Of a stretch of 64,000 nt of DNA, positions 16,703 through 25,242 are shown one piece after another. The position numbers and the translations under genes were made by a program. Where the stretch lies: NCBI GenBank assembly GCA_017465565.1, contig JAFTWA010000058.1, positions 38,167 through 102,166 of the forward strand, given 5' to 3'. The DNA is from Tyzzerella sp. Lineage in GTDB: Bacteria; Bacillota; Clostridia; Lachnospirales; Lachnospiraceae. The notes under the pieces were generated by a model that was not told the origin of the DNA, did not search any database, and was given only the letters and a program-made list of their open reading frames with translations. How positions within the stretch are numbered: position 1 is the stretch's first letter; the number at the start of each line of letters is the position of its first letter.

Positions 16703-18183
16703 TGAAGAAATCAATAAGACGGCAGATTGCCACGATTTTTATTGCTTTAGTATGCTCAATTCTTGTGATTTCAATTTTGATTAACAGCCAGTTCCTGGAA
16801 AGCTACTATATTCATAATAAACAATCAACATTAATAGAGCTTTACAGCGAAATTAATAGGAAAGTGACAACTGGAAAAGTCATCACGGAAGAGACACGGG
16901 CAGCGCTGAGTGAATTAGTCGAGAATGGAAATATTACATTTGTAGTCATTGACCAGGCGAATGCACAGACCCTGACAGCTACACCGAATGATATGAAGAC
17001 CAAGGAAATGGTGGCGCAGCTGGTGGAGTATTTATTCAGCCAAAATCCTATGAATGTAACTGTATTAAAACGCAGTGAGACATATCAGATTCATAGCACC
17101 AGTGATAGGGTAAGTGGCGGTGAGTACATTGAGATGTGGGGATATTTGGATGATGGAAAAGCATTTCTGCTAAGAAGTCCGCTGGAAAGTATTCGGGAAA
17201 GTGTAGCTTTGGCAAACGAGTTCTTGATTTATATTGTCATCGTGATGGTTGTTGTGGGAAGTATTTTTGTATGGTATTTTTCAAAACGGATTACGAATCC
17301 AATTTTGGAGCTTGCCAATCTTTCAAAGCGCATGGCGGATTTGGATTTCGAAGCGAAATATACAAGCGGTGGAAAGAACGAAATCGGCGTACTTGGAGAG
17401 AATTTCAACAGTATGTCTGAAAAGCTGGAGCAGACTGTTTCAGAACTTAAAAATGCAAACTACGAGCTTAAGAAGGATATTGAGAAAAAGGAAAAAATCG
17501 ATACCATGCGTACCGAGTTTATCGGAAATGTATCCCATGAGCTGAAGACTCCAATTGCATTAATTCAAGGCTACGCGGAGGGGCTGAAGGAAGGAATTTC
17601 GGAAGACCCGGAAAGCAGAGCATTTTATTGTGATGTTATTTTAGATGAAGCCAATAAGATGAATCAGATGGTAAAAAATCTGTTGACACTGAATCAATTA
17701 GAATTTGGGCAAGAAGAGGTTTCCTTTGAGCGCTTTAATCTGGTAGAATTAATAGAGGGCGTAATCCAAAGCTGTGAAATTTTAATTCAGCAAAAGAGAG
17801 CAGAGGTGCGGTTTGAAACGAAAGAGCCAATATATGTGTGGGCGGATGAGTTTAAAGTAGAGCAGGTGTTCCGAAACTACTTGAGCAATGCTTTAAATCA
17901 TGTGGAAAACGAGCGGATTATTGATATCCGCATCAGCCGAAATGACGAGAAGGAGACTGCCCACGTGTCGGTATTTAATACTGGCAAACGAATTCCAGAA
18001 GAAGACATTGACCAAATCTGGAATAAGTTTTATAAAGTAGACAAGGCGCATACAAGAGAATATGGTGGAAATGGCATAGGACTTTCGATTGTAAAGGCCA
18101 TTATGGAATCCTTCCAGAAGGAGTACGGCGTTATAAACTATGAAAATGGGGTCGCTTTCTGGTTTGAATTAGACTTGAAATAG
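16702..18183 (+). CDS. Membrane sensor histidine kinase (HAMP/HisKA/HATPase)
   Basis: A 493-residue partner of the preceding regulator. Helix one (about 8-30) and helix two (about 173-195) enclose an external sensor domain of about 140 residues. Then come a HAMP segment (about 196-248, starting SKRITNPILELANLSKRM), a HisKA domain with phospho-acceptor H279 in NVSHELKTPIALIQGY, and the ATPase domain with the N box FRNYLSNALNHV (about 392-403), the F box WNKFYKVD and the G box GGNGIGLSIVKAI. Translation is coupled to the regulator by a one-base overlap. The ligand of the external domain cannot be told. Similar pairs in Firmicutes often sense cell-envelope stress. Confidence 0.94.
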   Translation: MKKSIRRQIATIFIALVCSILVISILINSQFLESYYIHNKQSTLIELYSEINRKVTTGKVITEETRAALSELVENGNITFVVIDQANAQTLTATPNDMKTKEMVAQLVEYLFSQNPMNVTVLKRSETYQIHSTSDRVSGGEYIEMWGYLDDGKAFLLRSPLESIRESVALANEFLIYIVIVMVVVGSIFVWYFSKRITNPILELANLSKRMADLDFEAKYTSGGKNEIGVLGENFNSMSEKLEQTVSELKNANYELKKDIEKKEKIDTMRTEFIGNVSHELKTPIALIQGYAEGLKEGISEDPESRAFYCDVILDEANKMNQMVKNLLTLNQLEFGQEEVSFERFNLVELIEGVIQSCEILIQQKRAEVRFETKEPIYVWADEFKVEQVFRNYLSNALNHVENERIIDIRISRNDEKETAHVSVFNTGKRIPEEDIDQIWNKFYKVDKAHTREYGGNGIGLSIVKAIMESFQKEYGVINYENGVAFWFELDLK

Positions 18184-18197
18184 GAGGCAGAAGATAG

Positions 18198-18806
18198 ATG
18201 ATTGCAATCATTGATTATGATGCAGGGAATATAAAAAGTGTAGAGAAAGCGCTGCAGAGGATGGGCGCTGACGTAGTGATTACAAAAGATGCCGAGGAGA
18301 TTCTTCAGGCAGATAAAGTTATTCTTCCAGGTGTAGGAGCCTTTGGTGATGCAATGGCGAATCTGAAGAAATATAATCTGGATGACGTGATTTATAAGGT
18401 GGTGGAAAATGGAACACCATTCTTGGGAATCTGTCTTGGATTGCAGCTCTTATTTGAGAGAAGTGACGAGACACCAGGTGTGGATGGACTCGGAATTCTG
18501 AAGGGGGAAATTTTGCGTATCCCAGAATGTGGAGACTTGAAAATTCCACATATGGGATGGAATTCACTAAAGCTTCAGAATCAGGGACGACTGTTTGCAG
18601 GTCTTTCTGAGGAGTCGTATGTGTACTTTGTGCATTCTTATTATTTAAAGGCAGAAGAGGAGGAAATTGTCAAAGCCACAGCAGAGTATGGCGTGACAAT
18701 TCACGCTTCGGTAGAAAAGGGAAATGTATTTGCCTGTCAGTTTCATCCGGAAAAGAGCAGTGATGTGGGCTTACAGATTCTGAAAAATTTTGTGGAACTT
18801 AATTAG
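18198..18806 (+). CDS. hisH: Imidazole glycerol phosphate synthase, glutaminase subunit
   Basis: Releases ammonia from glutamine for the HisF partner, which closes the imidazole ring in histidine synthesis. The 202-residue class I glutaminase has its nucleophile C79 in [11 protein letters not shown], the oxyanion segment PGVGAFGDA (about 44-52) and the catalytic pair H183/E185 in [15 protein letters not shown] overlaps the end of the kinase gene and leads into the ATG after about ten bases, so it is cotranscribed with the two-component genes. No other his genes are in the window; only the hisH-hisF pair sits here, so the rest of the pathway must be elsewhere. Confidence 0.96.
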   Translation: MIAIIDYDAGNIKSVEKALQRMGADVVITKDAEEILQADKVILPGVGAFGDAMANLKKYNLDDVIYKVVENGTPFLGICLGLQLLFERSDETPGVDGLGILKGEILRIPECGDLKIPHMGWNSLKLQNQGRLFAGLSEESYVYFVHSYYLKAEEEEIVKATAEYGVTIHASVEKGNVFACQFHPEKSSDVGLQILKNFVELN

Positions 18807-18817
18807 GAGACAACGAG

Positions 18818-19579
18818 ATGTTTACAAAAAGAATTATTCCTTGTTTAGATGTACATAATGGGCGCGTCGTGAAGGGCGTGAATTTCGTGGATTTAGTGGA
18901 TGCAGGTGACCCTGTGGCAATTGCGAAAGCTTACGATGAAGCAGGCGCGGATGAGATTGTATTTTTAGATATTACAGCATCCTCGGATGCCAGAGAAACT
19001 GTGGTGGATATGGTGCGGCAGGTCGCGGCAAATGTATTTATTCCATTTACAGTTGGCGGAGGAATCCGCACGGTCGATGATTTTAAAGCGCTGCTTCGAG
19101 AAGGCGCAGATAAGATTTCGATTAATTCTTCGGCGATTAACAGGCCGGAGTTAATCAGCGAGGCGGCGGAAAAGTTTGGAAGCCAGTGTGTGGTTGTTGC
19201 AATTGATGCAAAGAAACGGGCAGACGGAACTGGCTGGAATATTTATAAAAACGGCGGACGCATTGATGTGGGGATTGATGCAGTGGAGTGGGCGAAGAAG
19301 GTTGAAGCGCTCGGTGCCGGAGAGATTCTTCTTACGAGCATGGATGGCGACGGAACCAAGGCAGGATACGATTTGGAGCTTACCAGAGCCATTTCGGAAA
19401 GCGTCTCAATTCCAGTGATTGCATCCGGCGGCGCTGGAACCCTGGAGCATTTCCATGAGGCGTTAACAGAAGGGAAAGCAGATGCGGCACTTGCGGCTTC
19501 GTTATTCCATTTTAAAGAGTTAGAAATTCGGGAAGTAAAACAGTATCTGAGAGAAAAAGGCGTTTCGGTCAGATTATAG
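18818..19579 (+). CDS. hisF: Imidazole glycerol phosphate synthase, cyclase subunit
   Basis: Uses ammonia from HisH to convert PRFAR into imidazole glycerol phosphate and AICAR, which joins histidine and purine synthesis. The 253-residue beta-alpha barrel shows the catalytic D11 in [15 protein letters not shown], the second acid in VVAIDAKK (near residue 130), and the phosphate-binding loops [10 protein letters not shown] (about 81-90) and [11 protein letters not shown] late in the protein. It follows hisH by 11 bases with TTAGGAGA upstream. Length and motifs are complete. ung follows nine bases on, extending the same operon. Confidence 0.97.
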   Translation: MFTKRIIPCLDVHNGRVVKGVNFVDLVDAGDPVAIAKAYDEAGADEIVFLDITASSDARETVVDMVRQVAANVFIPFTVGGGIRTVDDFKALLREGADKISINSSAINRPELISEAAEKFGSQCVVVAIDAKKRADGTGWNIYKNGGRIDVGIDAVEWAKKVEALGAGEILLTSMDGDGTKAGYDLELTRAISESVSIPVIASGGAGTLEHFHEALTEGKADAALAASLFHFKELEIREVKQYLREKGVSVRL

Positions 19580-19588
19580 GAGGTAATT

Positions 19589-20263
19589 ATGCCGGCTATT
19601 AATGGCGATTGGTTAGAAGCATTAAAAGGTGAATTTGGAAAAGAATATTATAGAAAATTATTTGCTAAGGTGAACGAGGAATACCGCTCATACCGGATTT
19701 TTCCACCGGCAAATGATGTGTTTAACGCATTTCATTTGACTCCGCTAAAAGAGGTTAAGGTGGTTATCTTGGGGCAGGACCCATATCATGGGGAAAGCCA
19801 GGCGCATGGCCTTTGCTTTTCTGTAAAGCCAGAGGTGGAAATTCCACCATCTTTAGTGAATATTTATAAAGAACTGCATGACGACCTGGGATGCACAGTA
19901 CCAAGTCATGGGTATCTGGAAAAATGGGCAAAGCAGGGTGTGTTGATGCTAAATACAGTGCTTACGGTACGCGCGCATCAGGCGAATTCCCATCGTGGCA
20001 TTGGCTGGGAGGAATTTACGGACGCTGCCATCCGAGTTTTGAATACACAGGACAGACCGATTGTATTTATCCTGTGGGGTAGACCAGCACAGATGAAGAA
20101 GTCGATGTTACATAATCCAAAGCATCTGATTTTGGAAGCACCACATCCAAGTCCACTGTCATCCTATCGGGGATTCTTTGGAAGTAAACCATTTAGTCAG
20201 ACAAATAGATTTTTAGAACAACATGGCGTGGCACCAATTGACTGGCAGATTGAAGAAGTTTAG
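19589..20263 (+). CDS. ung: Uracil-DNA glycosylase
   Basis: Cuts uracil from DNA to start base-excision repair. The 224-residue family 1 enzyme has the water-activating motif [18 protein letters not shown] with D64, and the DNA-intercalating loop [11 protein letters not shown] with H186. Length is normal. It starts behind AGGAGGTAATT, nine bases after hisF, and lpdA follows at once (TAGGAGG spans its stop). Placement in an operon with histidine genes and a dehydrogenase looks like chance co-transcription rather than shared function. Confidence 0.97.
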   Translation: MPAINGDWLEALKGEFGKEYYRKLFAKVNEEYRSYRIFPPANDVFNAFHLTPLKEVKVVILGQDPYHGESQAHGLCFSVKPEVEIPPSLVNIYKELHDDLGCTVPSHGYLEKWAKQGVLMLNTVLTVRAHQANSHRGIGWEEFTDAAIRVLNTQDRPIVFILWGRPAQMKKSMLHNPKHLILEAPHPSPLSSYRGFFGSKPFSQTNRFLEQHGVAPIDWQIEEV

Positions 20264-20273
20264 GAGGCCATTT

Positions 20274-21698
20274 ATGAGGGAAAGATATGATTTGTTAATT
20301 ATCGGTGCCGGACCGGGCGGATATGTGGCTGCGAAGAAAGCGGCCCGTCTTGGAATGTCAGTTCTCATTGTAGATAAAAAGGAAGTGGGTGGAACCTGCG
20401 TAAACCGTGGATGTATTTCCACGAAAGCACTGATTCATTCAGCCATGCTTTTTCACGATATGAAAGAGTGCGAAATGTTTGGTCTTTCAGCCGAAAATGT
20501 AAACTTTGACCTGCAGAAAATTTATGAATATAAGGACCAGTCCGCAGCAGCAATGCGCCAGGATTTGGAAACGGAATTTGCAGAACTCGGGATTCGTTTT
20601 GTGAAGGGTAAAGCGGTAATTCATGGCGGAAAGAATGTACATATAACCATGGATGACGGAAGCGTGGAGATTTGTCACGGTAAAAATATCCTGATAGCTA
20701 CTGGCGCAAAAGCAAGATATGCAGATATTCCGGGAATGGAGCTTCCAGGCGTGATGACAAGCGAAGAACTTCTGACTTCAAATGAAAGTCAATATGGAAG
20801 GCTTCTCATCCTGGGCGGTGGTGTTATTGGTCTGGAGCTTGCGACTGTGTTTAATGCGCTTGGAACAGAGGTAACGGTTATTGAATCGGCTGGCAGATTG
20901 CTTCCTAAAATGGATAAAGAGTTCTCAGAAGCCCTGGAAGAGATTCTGGTGGAAAGAGGAATTAAGATATATAAAGAAAGCGTGTTAGAGCGCGTGACAG
21001 ATAAGAACGGCTTACATTGCCACTTTGTTGCTAATGGTGAGAGCAAGAAAGTAGACGTAGATGCGGTTCTGGTGTCAGTCGGAAGAAAGCCAAATACAGA
21101 AGGATTATTTGCACCAGATTTACCAATCCGCACGGAAAAGGGTGCTGTTGTGGTAGATGATTTCTTTATGACAAGTATTCCGGGAATCTATGCGATTGGC
21201 GATGTGATTGGCGGTGTACAGCTTGCCCATGTTGCATCTGCGCAGGCTAGTTATGTAGTGGAACGTATGAATGATTTGGAGCCGACTAATATACTGGATA
21301 TGGTGCCAACGGGGCTCTTTGTAAAGATGTCCATTATTCCAAGCTGTCTCTACACTGACCCAGAGATTGCGTCGGTGGGGCTTTCAGAAGAAGAGGCTAA
21401 GAAATACGGCGTTCCAGTAAGATGCGGAAGATGTATTATGAAGACAAATGGCCAGTCGATTATTAAGAAAGAGAGAACTGGTGTTATTAAAGTTGTATTT
21501 GCAGCAGACAGCGATGTGCTTTTAGGAGCACAGATGCTTTGCCCGAGGGCAACCGATATGATAGGGGAGCTTGCGACGGCCGTTGCAAATGGTCTTACTT
21601 CGAGACAGCTCATGTATGCAATGAGGGCTCATCCAACATTTAATGAGGCGATTGCGAGTGCGGTGGAAGACAGCAGGGGACAGAAGATTTCTTGGTAA
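20274..21698 (+). CDS. lpdA: Dihydrolipoyl dehydrogenase-type flavoprotein disulfide reductase
   Basis: Reoxidises dihydrolipoamide with NAD+ in 2-oxo-acid dehydrogenase or glycine-cleavage complexes. The 474-residue protein has an FAD motif GAGPGG (11-16), the redox-active disulfide C42-VNRG-C47, a second Rossmann motif GGGVIGLELA (about 180-189), the ATGAKAR and AIGDVIGG segments, and the C-terminal HPTFNEA with the active His-Glu. The start is the ATG at 20274 behind TAGGAGGCC; the frame runs 17 codons further into ung with no ribosome site. There is no lipoyl domain and there are no E1/E2 or gcv genes nearby, so its partner complex is elsewhere, or it serves another thiol substrate. Confidence 0.9.
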   Translation: MRERYDLLIIGAGPGGYVAAKKAARLGMSVLIVDKKEVGGTCVNRGCISTKALIHSAMLFHDMKECEMFGLSAENVNFDLQKIYEYKDQSAAAMRQDLETEFAELGIRFVKGKAVIHGGKNVHITMDDGSVEICHGKNILIATGAKARYADIPGMELPGVMTSEELLTSNESQYGRLLILGGGVIGLELATVFNALGTEVTVIESAGRLLPKMDKEFSEALEEILVERGIKIYKESVLERVTDKNGLHCHFVANGESKKVDVDAVLVSVGRKPNTEGLFAPDLPIRTEKGAVVVDDFFMTSIPGIYAIGDVIGGVQLAHVASAQASYVVERMNDLEPTNILDMVPTGLFVKMSIIPSCLYTDPEIASVGLSEEEAKKYGVPVRCGRCIMKTNGQSIIKKERTGVIKVVFAADSDVLLGAQMLCPRATDMIGELATAVANGLTSRQLMYAMRAHPTFNEAIASAVEDSRGQKISW

Positions 21699-21742
21699 TC
21701 TGTTTGAGTAGAATAGTTTTAGGCGGTCGAAAGCAAGTTTTT

Positions 21743-21994
21743 GGGTATATGCAAAATTTTTGGAATCCTATACCCAAAGTGAGCAATGAAAACCACAAAT
21801 TCTCTTGCTTATTTATCTGTTTTGGGCATATAGAGAAAAAGTATATTTAAATACCCATGAATTTGATGATTTTGTGGGTATGGCGGACATATTTTCATGC
21901 ATATACCCAATGGGGTAGAAAAACACGACGTTTTTATATAAAATTAAGAAGAAATTGGGTATAGAGCGTAAAAAATATGTATATACCCAAAGTG
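21743..21994. repeat. Four GGGTAT...ATACCC palindromic units between lpdA and a membrane protein
   Basis: The 380-base gap 21699-22078 holds no gene. It contains four successive inverted pairs: GGGTAT 21743 with ATACCC 21770; GGGCAT 21824 with ATACCC 21851; GGGTAT 21876 with ATACCC 21903; GGGTAT 21958 with ATACCC 21983. Spacing between units is about 82, 52 and 82 bases. The first and last end in the same string ATACCCAAAGTGA. Each could fold into a short stem or bind a dimeric protein. The function is unknown. Confidence 0.7.
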
Positions 21995-22078
21995 AAAAAT
22001 AACATGATAAAAAAGGGCAGGATATTGATAGAGTATCTTGCCTTTTGTCGTCTTTATAAGTATAAGGAGGCGGTGAGT

Positions 22079-22870
22079 ATGAGAAAGAAGAAAATATGGA
22101 TACCGATTTTAATAGTTTTTGGAATTTTAGTCTTCGGATTATTTATAATGTATCGCTATTCTCTAGGTATTACGGTAGGTCGCTGTTTGGTTGCCGTTGA
22201 TGGTTCGTACCTTCTTGTAGATGACAACAGTCCGACAAAAATATCAAATTGTTCATCAAATGAAGAACTGTTTTCGAATTTGAAAACCGGGGATAAGATT
22301 CTTGTAGTTCATGATGGTGTAAATGAGAGCTATCCAGGACAGACAGGGGCATATTTCTGTCTGCGTCTTGGGGGCGGAAGTATAGATGATATTTCTGATG
22401 AAGTGATTAGTGAACTTACGGAACTTGGCTGGCTTAAAGGCGATGTAGAGGATATGGTTTTAGAAAACACGAAAAGAGTGGAGTATAGTTACGAAGATAA
22501 ATACATGTCTCTAGAGATTCCGGAAGGCTGGAAGTATTCTATTACAGAATACAGTGAAAGTGCCTATGCAGTGGGGATTAGCTTCTGGCCAGAGGGATAC
22601 TCAGAAGGGAAACTTTCCTTACAATACTTTCTGAGTGGATTTGGCGTGTGTGGTACGGGTTTGACAGAATCTGATATTACACTTGGCAATATGAAGGCAA
22701 AGAGAGGAATTTATGACGGTGATGCCCTTTGGAGTTTCATTAGTTTTATTCCTACAGCAAGAGATTACGCTGTTATAAATGAAGGTGCAGAAGAATGGTG
22801 GCAGGAGCACGGTGACATGGCGATGGCAATTCTTCAAACGATTCAAATCGGCGGAACGGAAGTGCAGTAA
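22079..22870 (+). CDS. Membrane-anchored protein of unknown function
   Basis: A 263-residue protein with a basic start (MRKKK) and one hydrophobic helix (about 5-26), so probably anchored with the rest outside the cell. Residues 30-105 look like a small beta-rich domain of the OB/YobA type (VAVDGSYLLVDD, TGDKILVVHDG), and residues 135-255 form a second globular domain (MSLEIPEGWKYSITEY, FWPEGYSEGKLSLQYFLSGFGVCGTGL). I do not recognise a named family. The start is at 22079 behind TAAGGAGGCGGTGAGT; the open frame reaches back to 21977 without a ribosome site. It is a single-gene unit downstream of the repeat cluster. Confidence 0.75.
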   Translation: MRKKKIWIPILIVFGILVFGLFIMYRYSLGITVGRCLVAVDGSYLLVDDNSPTKISNCSSNEELFSNLKTGDKILVVHDGVNESYPGQTGAYFCLRLGGGSIDDISDEVISELTELGWLKGDVEDMVLENTKRVEYSYEDKYMSLEIPEGWKYSITEYSESAYAVGISFWPEGYSEGKLSLQYFLSGFGVCGTGLTESDITLGNMKAKRGIYDGDALWSFISFIPTARDYAVINEGAEEWWQEHGDMAMAILQTIQIGGTEVQ

Positions 22871-22920
22871 GAATATTTTTTTGAAGTCCGTACATACTAT
22901 CTGAGAAAGGAGTGGTATGC

Positions 22921-23064
22921 ATGGAAAAGAAAAAGGAAAAAGACAAGATAAAGATTTATAAAGACGATTACGACGATGACAATATTCCAGAAATAGACCT
23001 TCCGAAAACTACGGATGTTATTCCGGATGAGGTGCCACGTCGTGATGGTCCTGGTGGCGAATAG
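22921..23064 (+). CDS. Small acidic/basic protein ending RRDGPGGE (47 residues)
   Basis: Begins MEKKKEKDKIKIYKDDYDDD and ends PDEVPRRDGPGGE. It starts at ATG 22921, six bases after GAAAGGAG, and ends at TAG 23062-23064. Charged residues dominate and there is no membrane helix or Cys, so it is probably soluble or intrinsically disordered. A terminator hairpin overlaps its last codons, which supports a real transcript end here. It follows the membrane-anchored unknown by 50 bases and may be its operon partner. I do not recognise a family, but the defined Gly/Pro-rich tail looks like a conserved motif. Confidence 0.6.
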   Translation: MEKKKEKDKIKIYKDDYDDDNIPEIDLPKTTDVIPDEVPRRDGPGGE

Positions 23065-23081
23065 GATACTCCTATTCGCCA
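23055..23081 (+). terminator. Hairpin terminator overlapping the 47-residue gene end
   Basis: GGCGAATAGG, loop ATACT, CCTATTCGCC, then ATCATTTTC. The ten-pair stem is perfect but the T tract is poor. Confidence 0.65.
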
Positions 23082-23127
23082 TCATTTTCTTGTAAATTAA
23101 GAATATTTGTGTTAGACTGACTATACA

Positions 23128-23185
23128 CTTCAAGCATTCTATTATTCTAAATTTTCATGGCAGTTCGCCAAAATATTTCAATGTT
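23128..23185. repeat. Conserved upstream element, copy 1 (before hicAB)
   Basis: The core, beginning TCTAAATTTTCATGGCAG at 23146 and running to about 23182, matches the sequence at 58204-58239 upstream of the higBA locus. Similarity extends left over CTTCAAGCATTC. It contains TGGCAGTTCGCCA, a foldback with TGGC/GCCA arms. It lies about 60 bases before the hicAB promoter. The rest of 23082-23241 shows nothing else that I can name. Confidence 0.65.
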
Positions 23186-23241
23186 TGAGTTAATATAATA
23201 TGGAAAAGAGGGATGCCTATGATTGTAAAATATTTTACTAA

Positions 23242-23270
23242 TTGACATACGTAATTTTACGTATTAAAAT
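23242..23270 (+). promoter_or_regulatory. hicAB promoter with operator palindrome in the spacer
   Basis: TTGACA (23242-23247), 17 bases, TAAAAT (23265-23270). The spacer is filled by the perfect palindrome ATACGTAA-TT-TTACGTAT (23247-23264). A DNA-binding HicB antitoxin bound there would shut RNA polymerase out, giving autoregulation. Confidence 0.8.
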
Positions 23271-23300
23271 AAAGTTTAGATAAGGTGGTAGATACAGAAG

Positions 23301-23489
23301 ATGCCAATGACACCAAAAGAGGTGATAAAGTATCTCAAGAAAAACGGTTTTAAAGTAATAAGCCAAAGAGGTTCCCATATAAAAATGAAAAATAGTAAAA
23401 CAGGTAGGCAGACAACAGTTCCTAATCATTCCAAATCTATGAAAAAAGGTTTGGAAGATGCAATCTTGAAACAAGCAGGATTAAAATAA
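23301..23489 (+). CDS. hicA: HicA-family mRNA interferase toxin
   Basis: A 62-residue toxin with the double-stranded-RNA-binding-like fold; in known systems it cleaves mRNA and blocks translation until bound by HicB. Family marks are MTPKEVIKYLKKNGFKVISQRGSH with the catalytic His at H26, then KMKN and TTVPNHSKSMKKGLEDAILKQAG. Length is typical. The start sits behind AAGGTGGTAGATACAGAAG, some distance from the best Shine-Dalgarno, so translation may be modest. hicB follows after 17 bases. All key residues appear present, so the toxin should be active. Confidence 0.93.
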   Translation: MPMTPKEVIKYLKKNGFKVISQRGSHIKMKNSKTGRQTTVPNHSKSMKKGLEDAILKQAGLK

Positions 23490-23506
23490 TATAGGAGGTA
23501 ACTAAC

Positions 23507-23905
23507 ATGAACAAATTGTTTTATCCAGCAATTTTCCATAATGCAGAAGAAGGTGGATTCTGGATATCTTTTCCGGATTTCCCAGAGTGTCTCACAGAAG
23601 GCGATGATATGGAACAGGCCTATGAAATGGCGGTTGATGCTTTGGGACTTGTTATTACAAGTAGAACAGAGGAGGGCGAAATAATACCGAAAGCTTCGCA
23701 GGCAGATGAAATTACTGCTGAAGACGGGGTGGTTGTAATCGTTGAATTCGACATGCTGGCATATCAGAAAAAGCATAATTCAAAAGCTGTAAAGAAGACT
23801 TTGAGTATTCCAGAGTGGCTTAATGAGGAAGCCATAGCAGCAGGTATAAATTTTTCGCAAGTATTACAAGAGGCTTTGATGTTAAAACTAAATATAAGTA
23901 GATAA
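23507..23905 (+). CDS. hicB: HicB-family antitoxin
   Basis: A 132-residue antitoxin. Residues 1-70 are the HicB fold that plugs the toxin (YPAIFHNAEEGGFWISFPDFPECLTEGDDMEQA), and the C-terminal part (about 98-132: KKTLSIPEWLNEEAIAAGINFSQVLQEAL) is a ribbon-helix-helix DNA-binding domain. It starts behind TATAGGAGGTAACTAAC, a far stronger ribosome site than that of hicA, which would favour antitoxin excess. A terminator follows. The RHH domain fits autoregulation at the palindrome in the promoter. Confidence 0.93.
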   Translation: MNKLFYPAIFHNAEEGGFWISFPDFPECLTEGDDMEQAYEMAVDALGLVITSRTEEGEIIPKASQADEITAEDGVVVIVEFDMLAYQKKHNSKAVKKTLSIPEWLNEEAIAAGINFSQVLQEALMLKLNISR

Positions 23906-23909
23906 TTTG

Positions 23910-23940
23910 GGTCGCTGTTTTTGAAAGCAGCGACCTCATT
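23910..23940 (+). terminator. Terminator hairpin after hicB
   Basis: GGTCGCTG, a ten-base loop and CAGCGACC form a perfect eight-pair stem followed by TCATT. An outer TTTGGGT/ACCCAAA pair extends it. Confidence 0.65.
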
Positions 23941-23987
23941 GACTATTACCCAAAATAAGAGTAGAATCTTAGCAAAAGGAGGTACGA

Positions 23988-25220
23988 ATGTTTATGAATC
24001 AAAAAGTTTATGAAAATTATGCTAAGCTGGCAGTGAAAATCGGTATTAACCTTCAGGAGGGTCAGGATGTAATGATTACCGCATCCACTCGTGTCGGCGA
24101 GTTTGTAAAAGAAATCGTGAAGGTATGCTATGAAAATAAGGCGAGAAGTGTTCGTGTTGAATGGACAAATGAAGAAATTGAAAAATTGCGCTGGTTAAAT
24201 GAAGATGTAGATGTGATGTCAGAAGTTTTAACATGGCAGGAAGAAAAGGCGAAACATCAGGCGGAAACGTTGCCTTGTAAGATTTTTGTTGACGATGCTG
24301 ACCCAGAAGCATATGCAGGTGTTGATGTATCGAAAATGGCAGCAGTTCGTAAAGCAAGATTTTCTGTATTAAAAAAATACCGTGATATGGAAGATAATAA
24401 GAATCAATGGTTAATTGTTGCGGTCCCATCTCCAAACTGGGCGAAGAAAGTATTTCCAGAATTAGAAACGGAAGAAGCGGTTGCAAAACTCTGGGATGCG
24501 ATTATCAAGACAATGCGTCTGGATGCAGATGACCCAGTTCAGGCTTGGGAAAACCATATTGCAAACTTGAATGACAAGAGCACAAAATTAAATGACATGA
24601 ATCTCGATTATTTGACATACAAGGCGGCTAATGGAACAGATTTGACAGTGAAATTACAGCCAAATCATATCTGGCTAAGTGCAAGGGAAACAAACTTAAA
24701 AGGCATTGATTTTACCGCTAATATGCCAACGGAAGAAGTGTTTACAATGCCAAAACGTGATGGCGTTAATGGTGTGGTTATGTCTACAAAACCACTTTCG
24801 TTACATGGACAGCTGGTAGAAAACTTCAAGGTAACATTTAAAGATGGAAAGGCAGTGGAAGTAACAGCGGAAAAGGGTGTAGATGTATTAGAAAATATGT
24901 TAAATATGGACGAAAGCAGCCGGTATTTAGGTGAGGTTGCGCTTGTTCCATTCGACTCACCAATTAATGAGACAGGGTTATTGTTCTCAAATACATTATT
25001 TGATGAAAACGCCTGCTGTCATTTGGCATTTGGTTTTGCGTTCAAGAGCAACATCAAAGGCTATGAAAATATGACAGAAGAGGACTTCAAAGAAGTTGGT
25101 TATAATGATTCTGTTAACCATGTTGACTTTATGATCGGAAGCGAAGATTTAGAAATCATTGGATATGACTTTGATGGTAATGCACACAAAATCTTTGAAA
25201 ACGGAGTTTGGGCAATCTAA
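23988..25220 (+). CDS. M29-family aminopeptidase
   Basis: A 410-residue cytoplasmic metal-dependent aminopeptidase of the AmpS/PepS/aminopeptidase T family, which trims N-terminal residues from peptides. Visible marks are YAKLAVKIGINLQEGQDVMI at the N-terminus, and the metal-binding region with GEVALVPFDSPINETGLLFSNTLFDENACCHLAFG (about 308-343) and the late DFMIGSEDLEIIGYDFDG. Length fits the family. It starts behind AAAAGGAGGTACGA and stands alone, ending at a strong hairpin shared with the convergent Uma2 gene. A second, half-length M29-like protein lies at 50871-51995. Confidence 0.93.
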   Translation: MFMNQKVYENYAKLAVKIGINLQEGQDVMITASTRVGEFVKEIVKVCYENKARSVRVEWTNEEIEKLRWLNEDVDVMSEVLTWQEEKAKHQAETLPCKIFVDDADPEAYAGVDVSKMAAVRKARFSVLKKYRDMEDNKNQWLIVAVPSPNWAKKVFPELETEEAVAKLWDAIIKTMRLDADDPVQAWENHIANLNDKSTKLNDMNLDYLTYKAANGTDLTVKLQPNHIWLSARETNLKGIDFTANMPTEEVFTMPKRDGVNGVVMSTKPLSLHGQLVENFKVTFKDGKAVEVTAEKGVDVLENMLNMDESSRYLGEVALVPFDSPINETGLLFSNTLFDENACCHLAFGFAFKSNIKGYENMTEEDFKEVGYNDSVNHVDFMIGSEDLEIIGYDFDGNAHKIFENGVWAI

Positions 25221-25242
25221 TAGCATTATAACAATTAGTGTA

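Noticed and set aside
20223-20273. lpdA start at 20223
   Set aside because: It lies inside ung with no ribosome site; the FAD motif follows properly from 20274.
21743-21994. CRISPR array
   Set aside because: The units are short palindromes with irregular spacers and no cas genes, so this is not a CRISPR.
24076-24486. Minus-strand frame inside the M29 aminopeptidase
   Set aside because: It is a shadow of the conserved gene with low-complexity Leu/His-rich translation.
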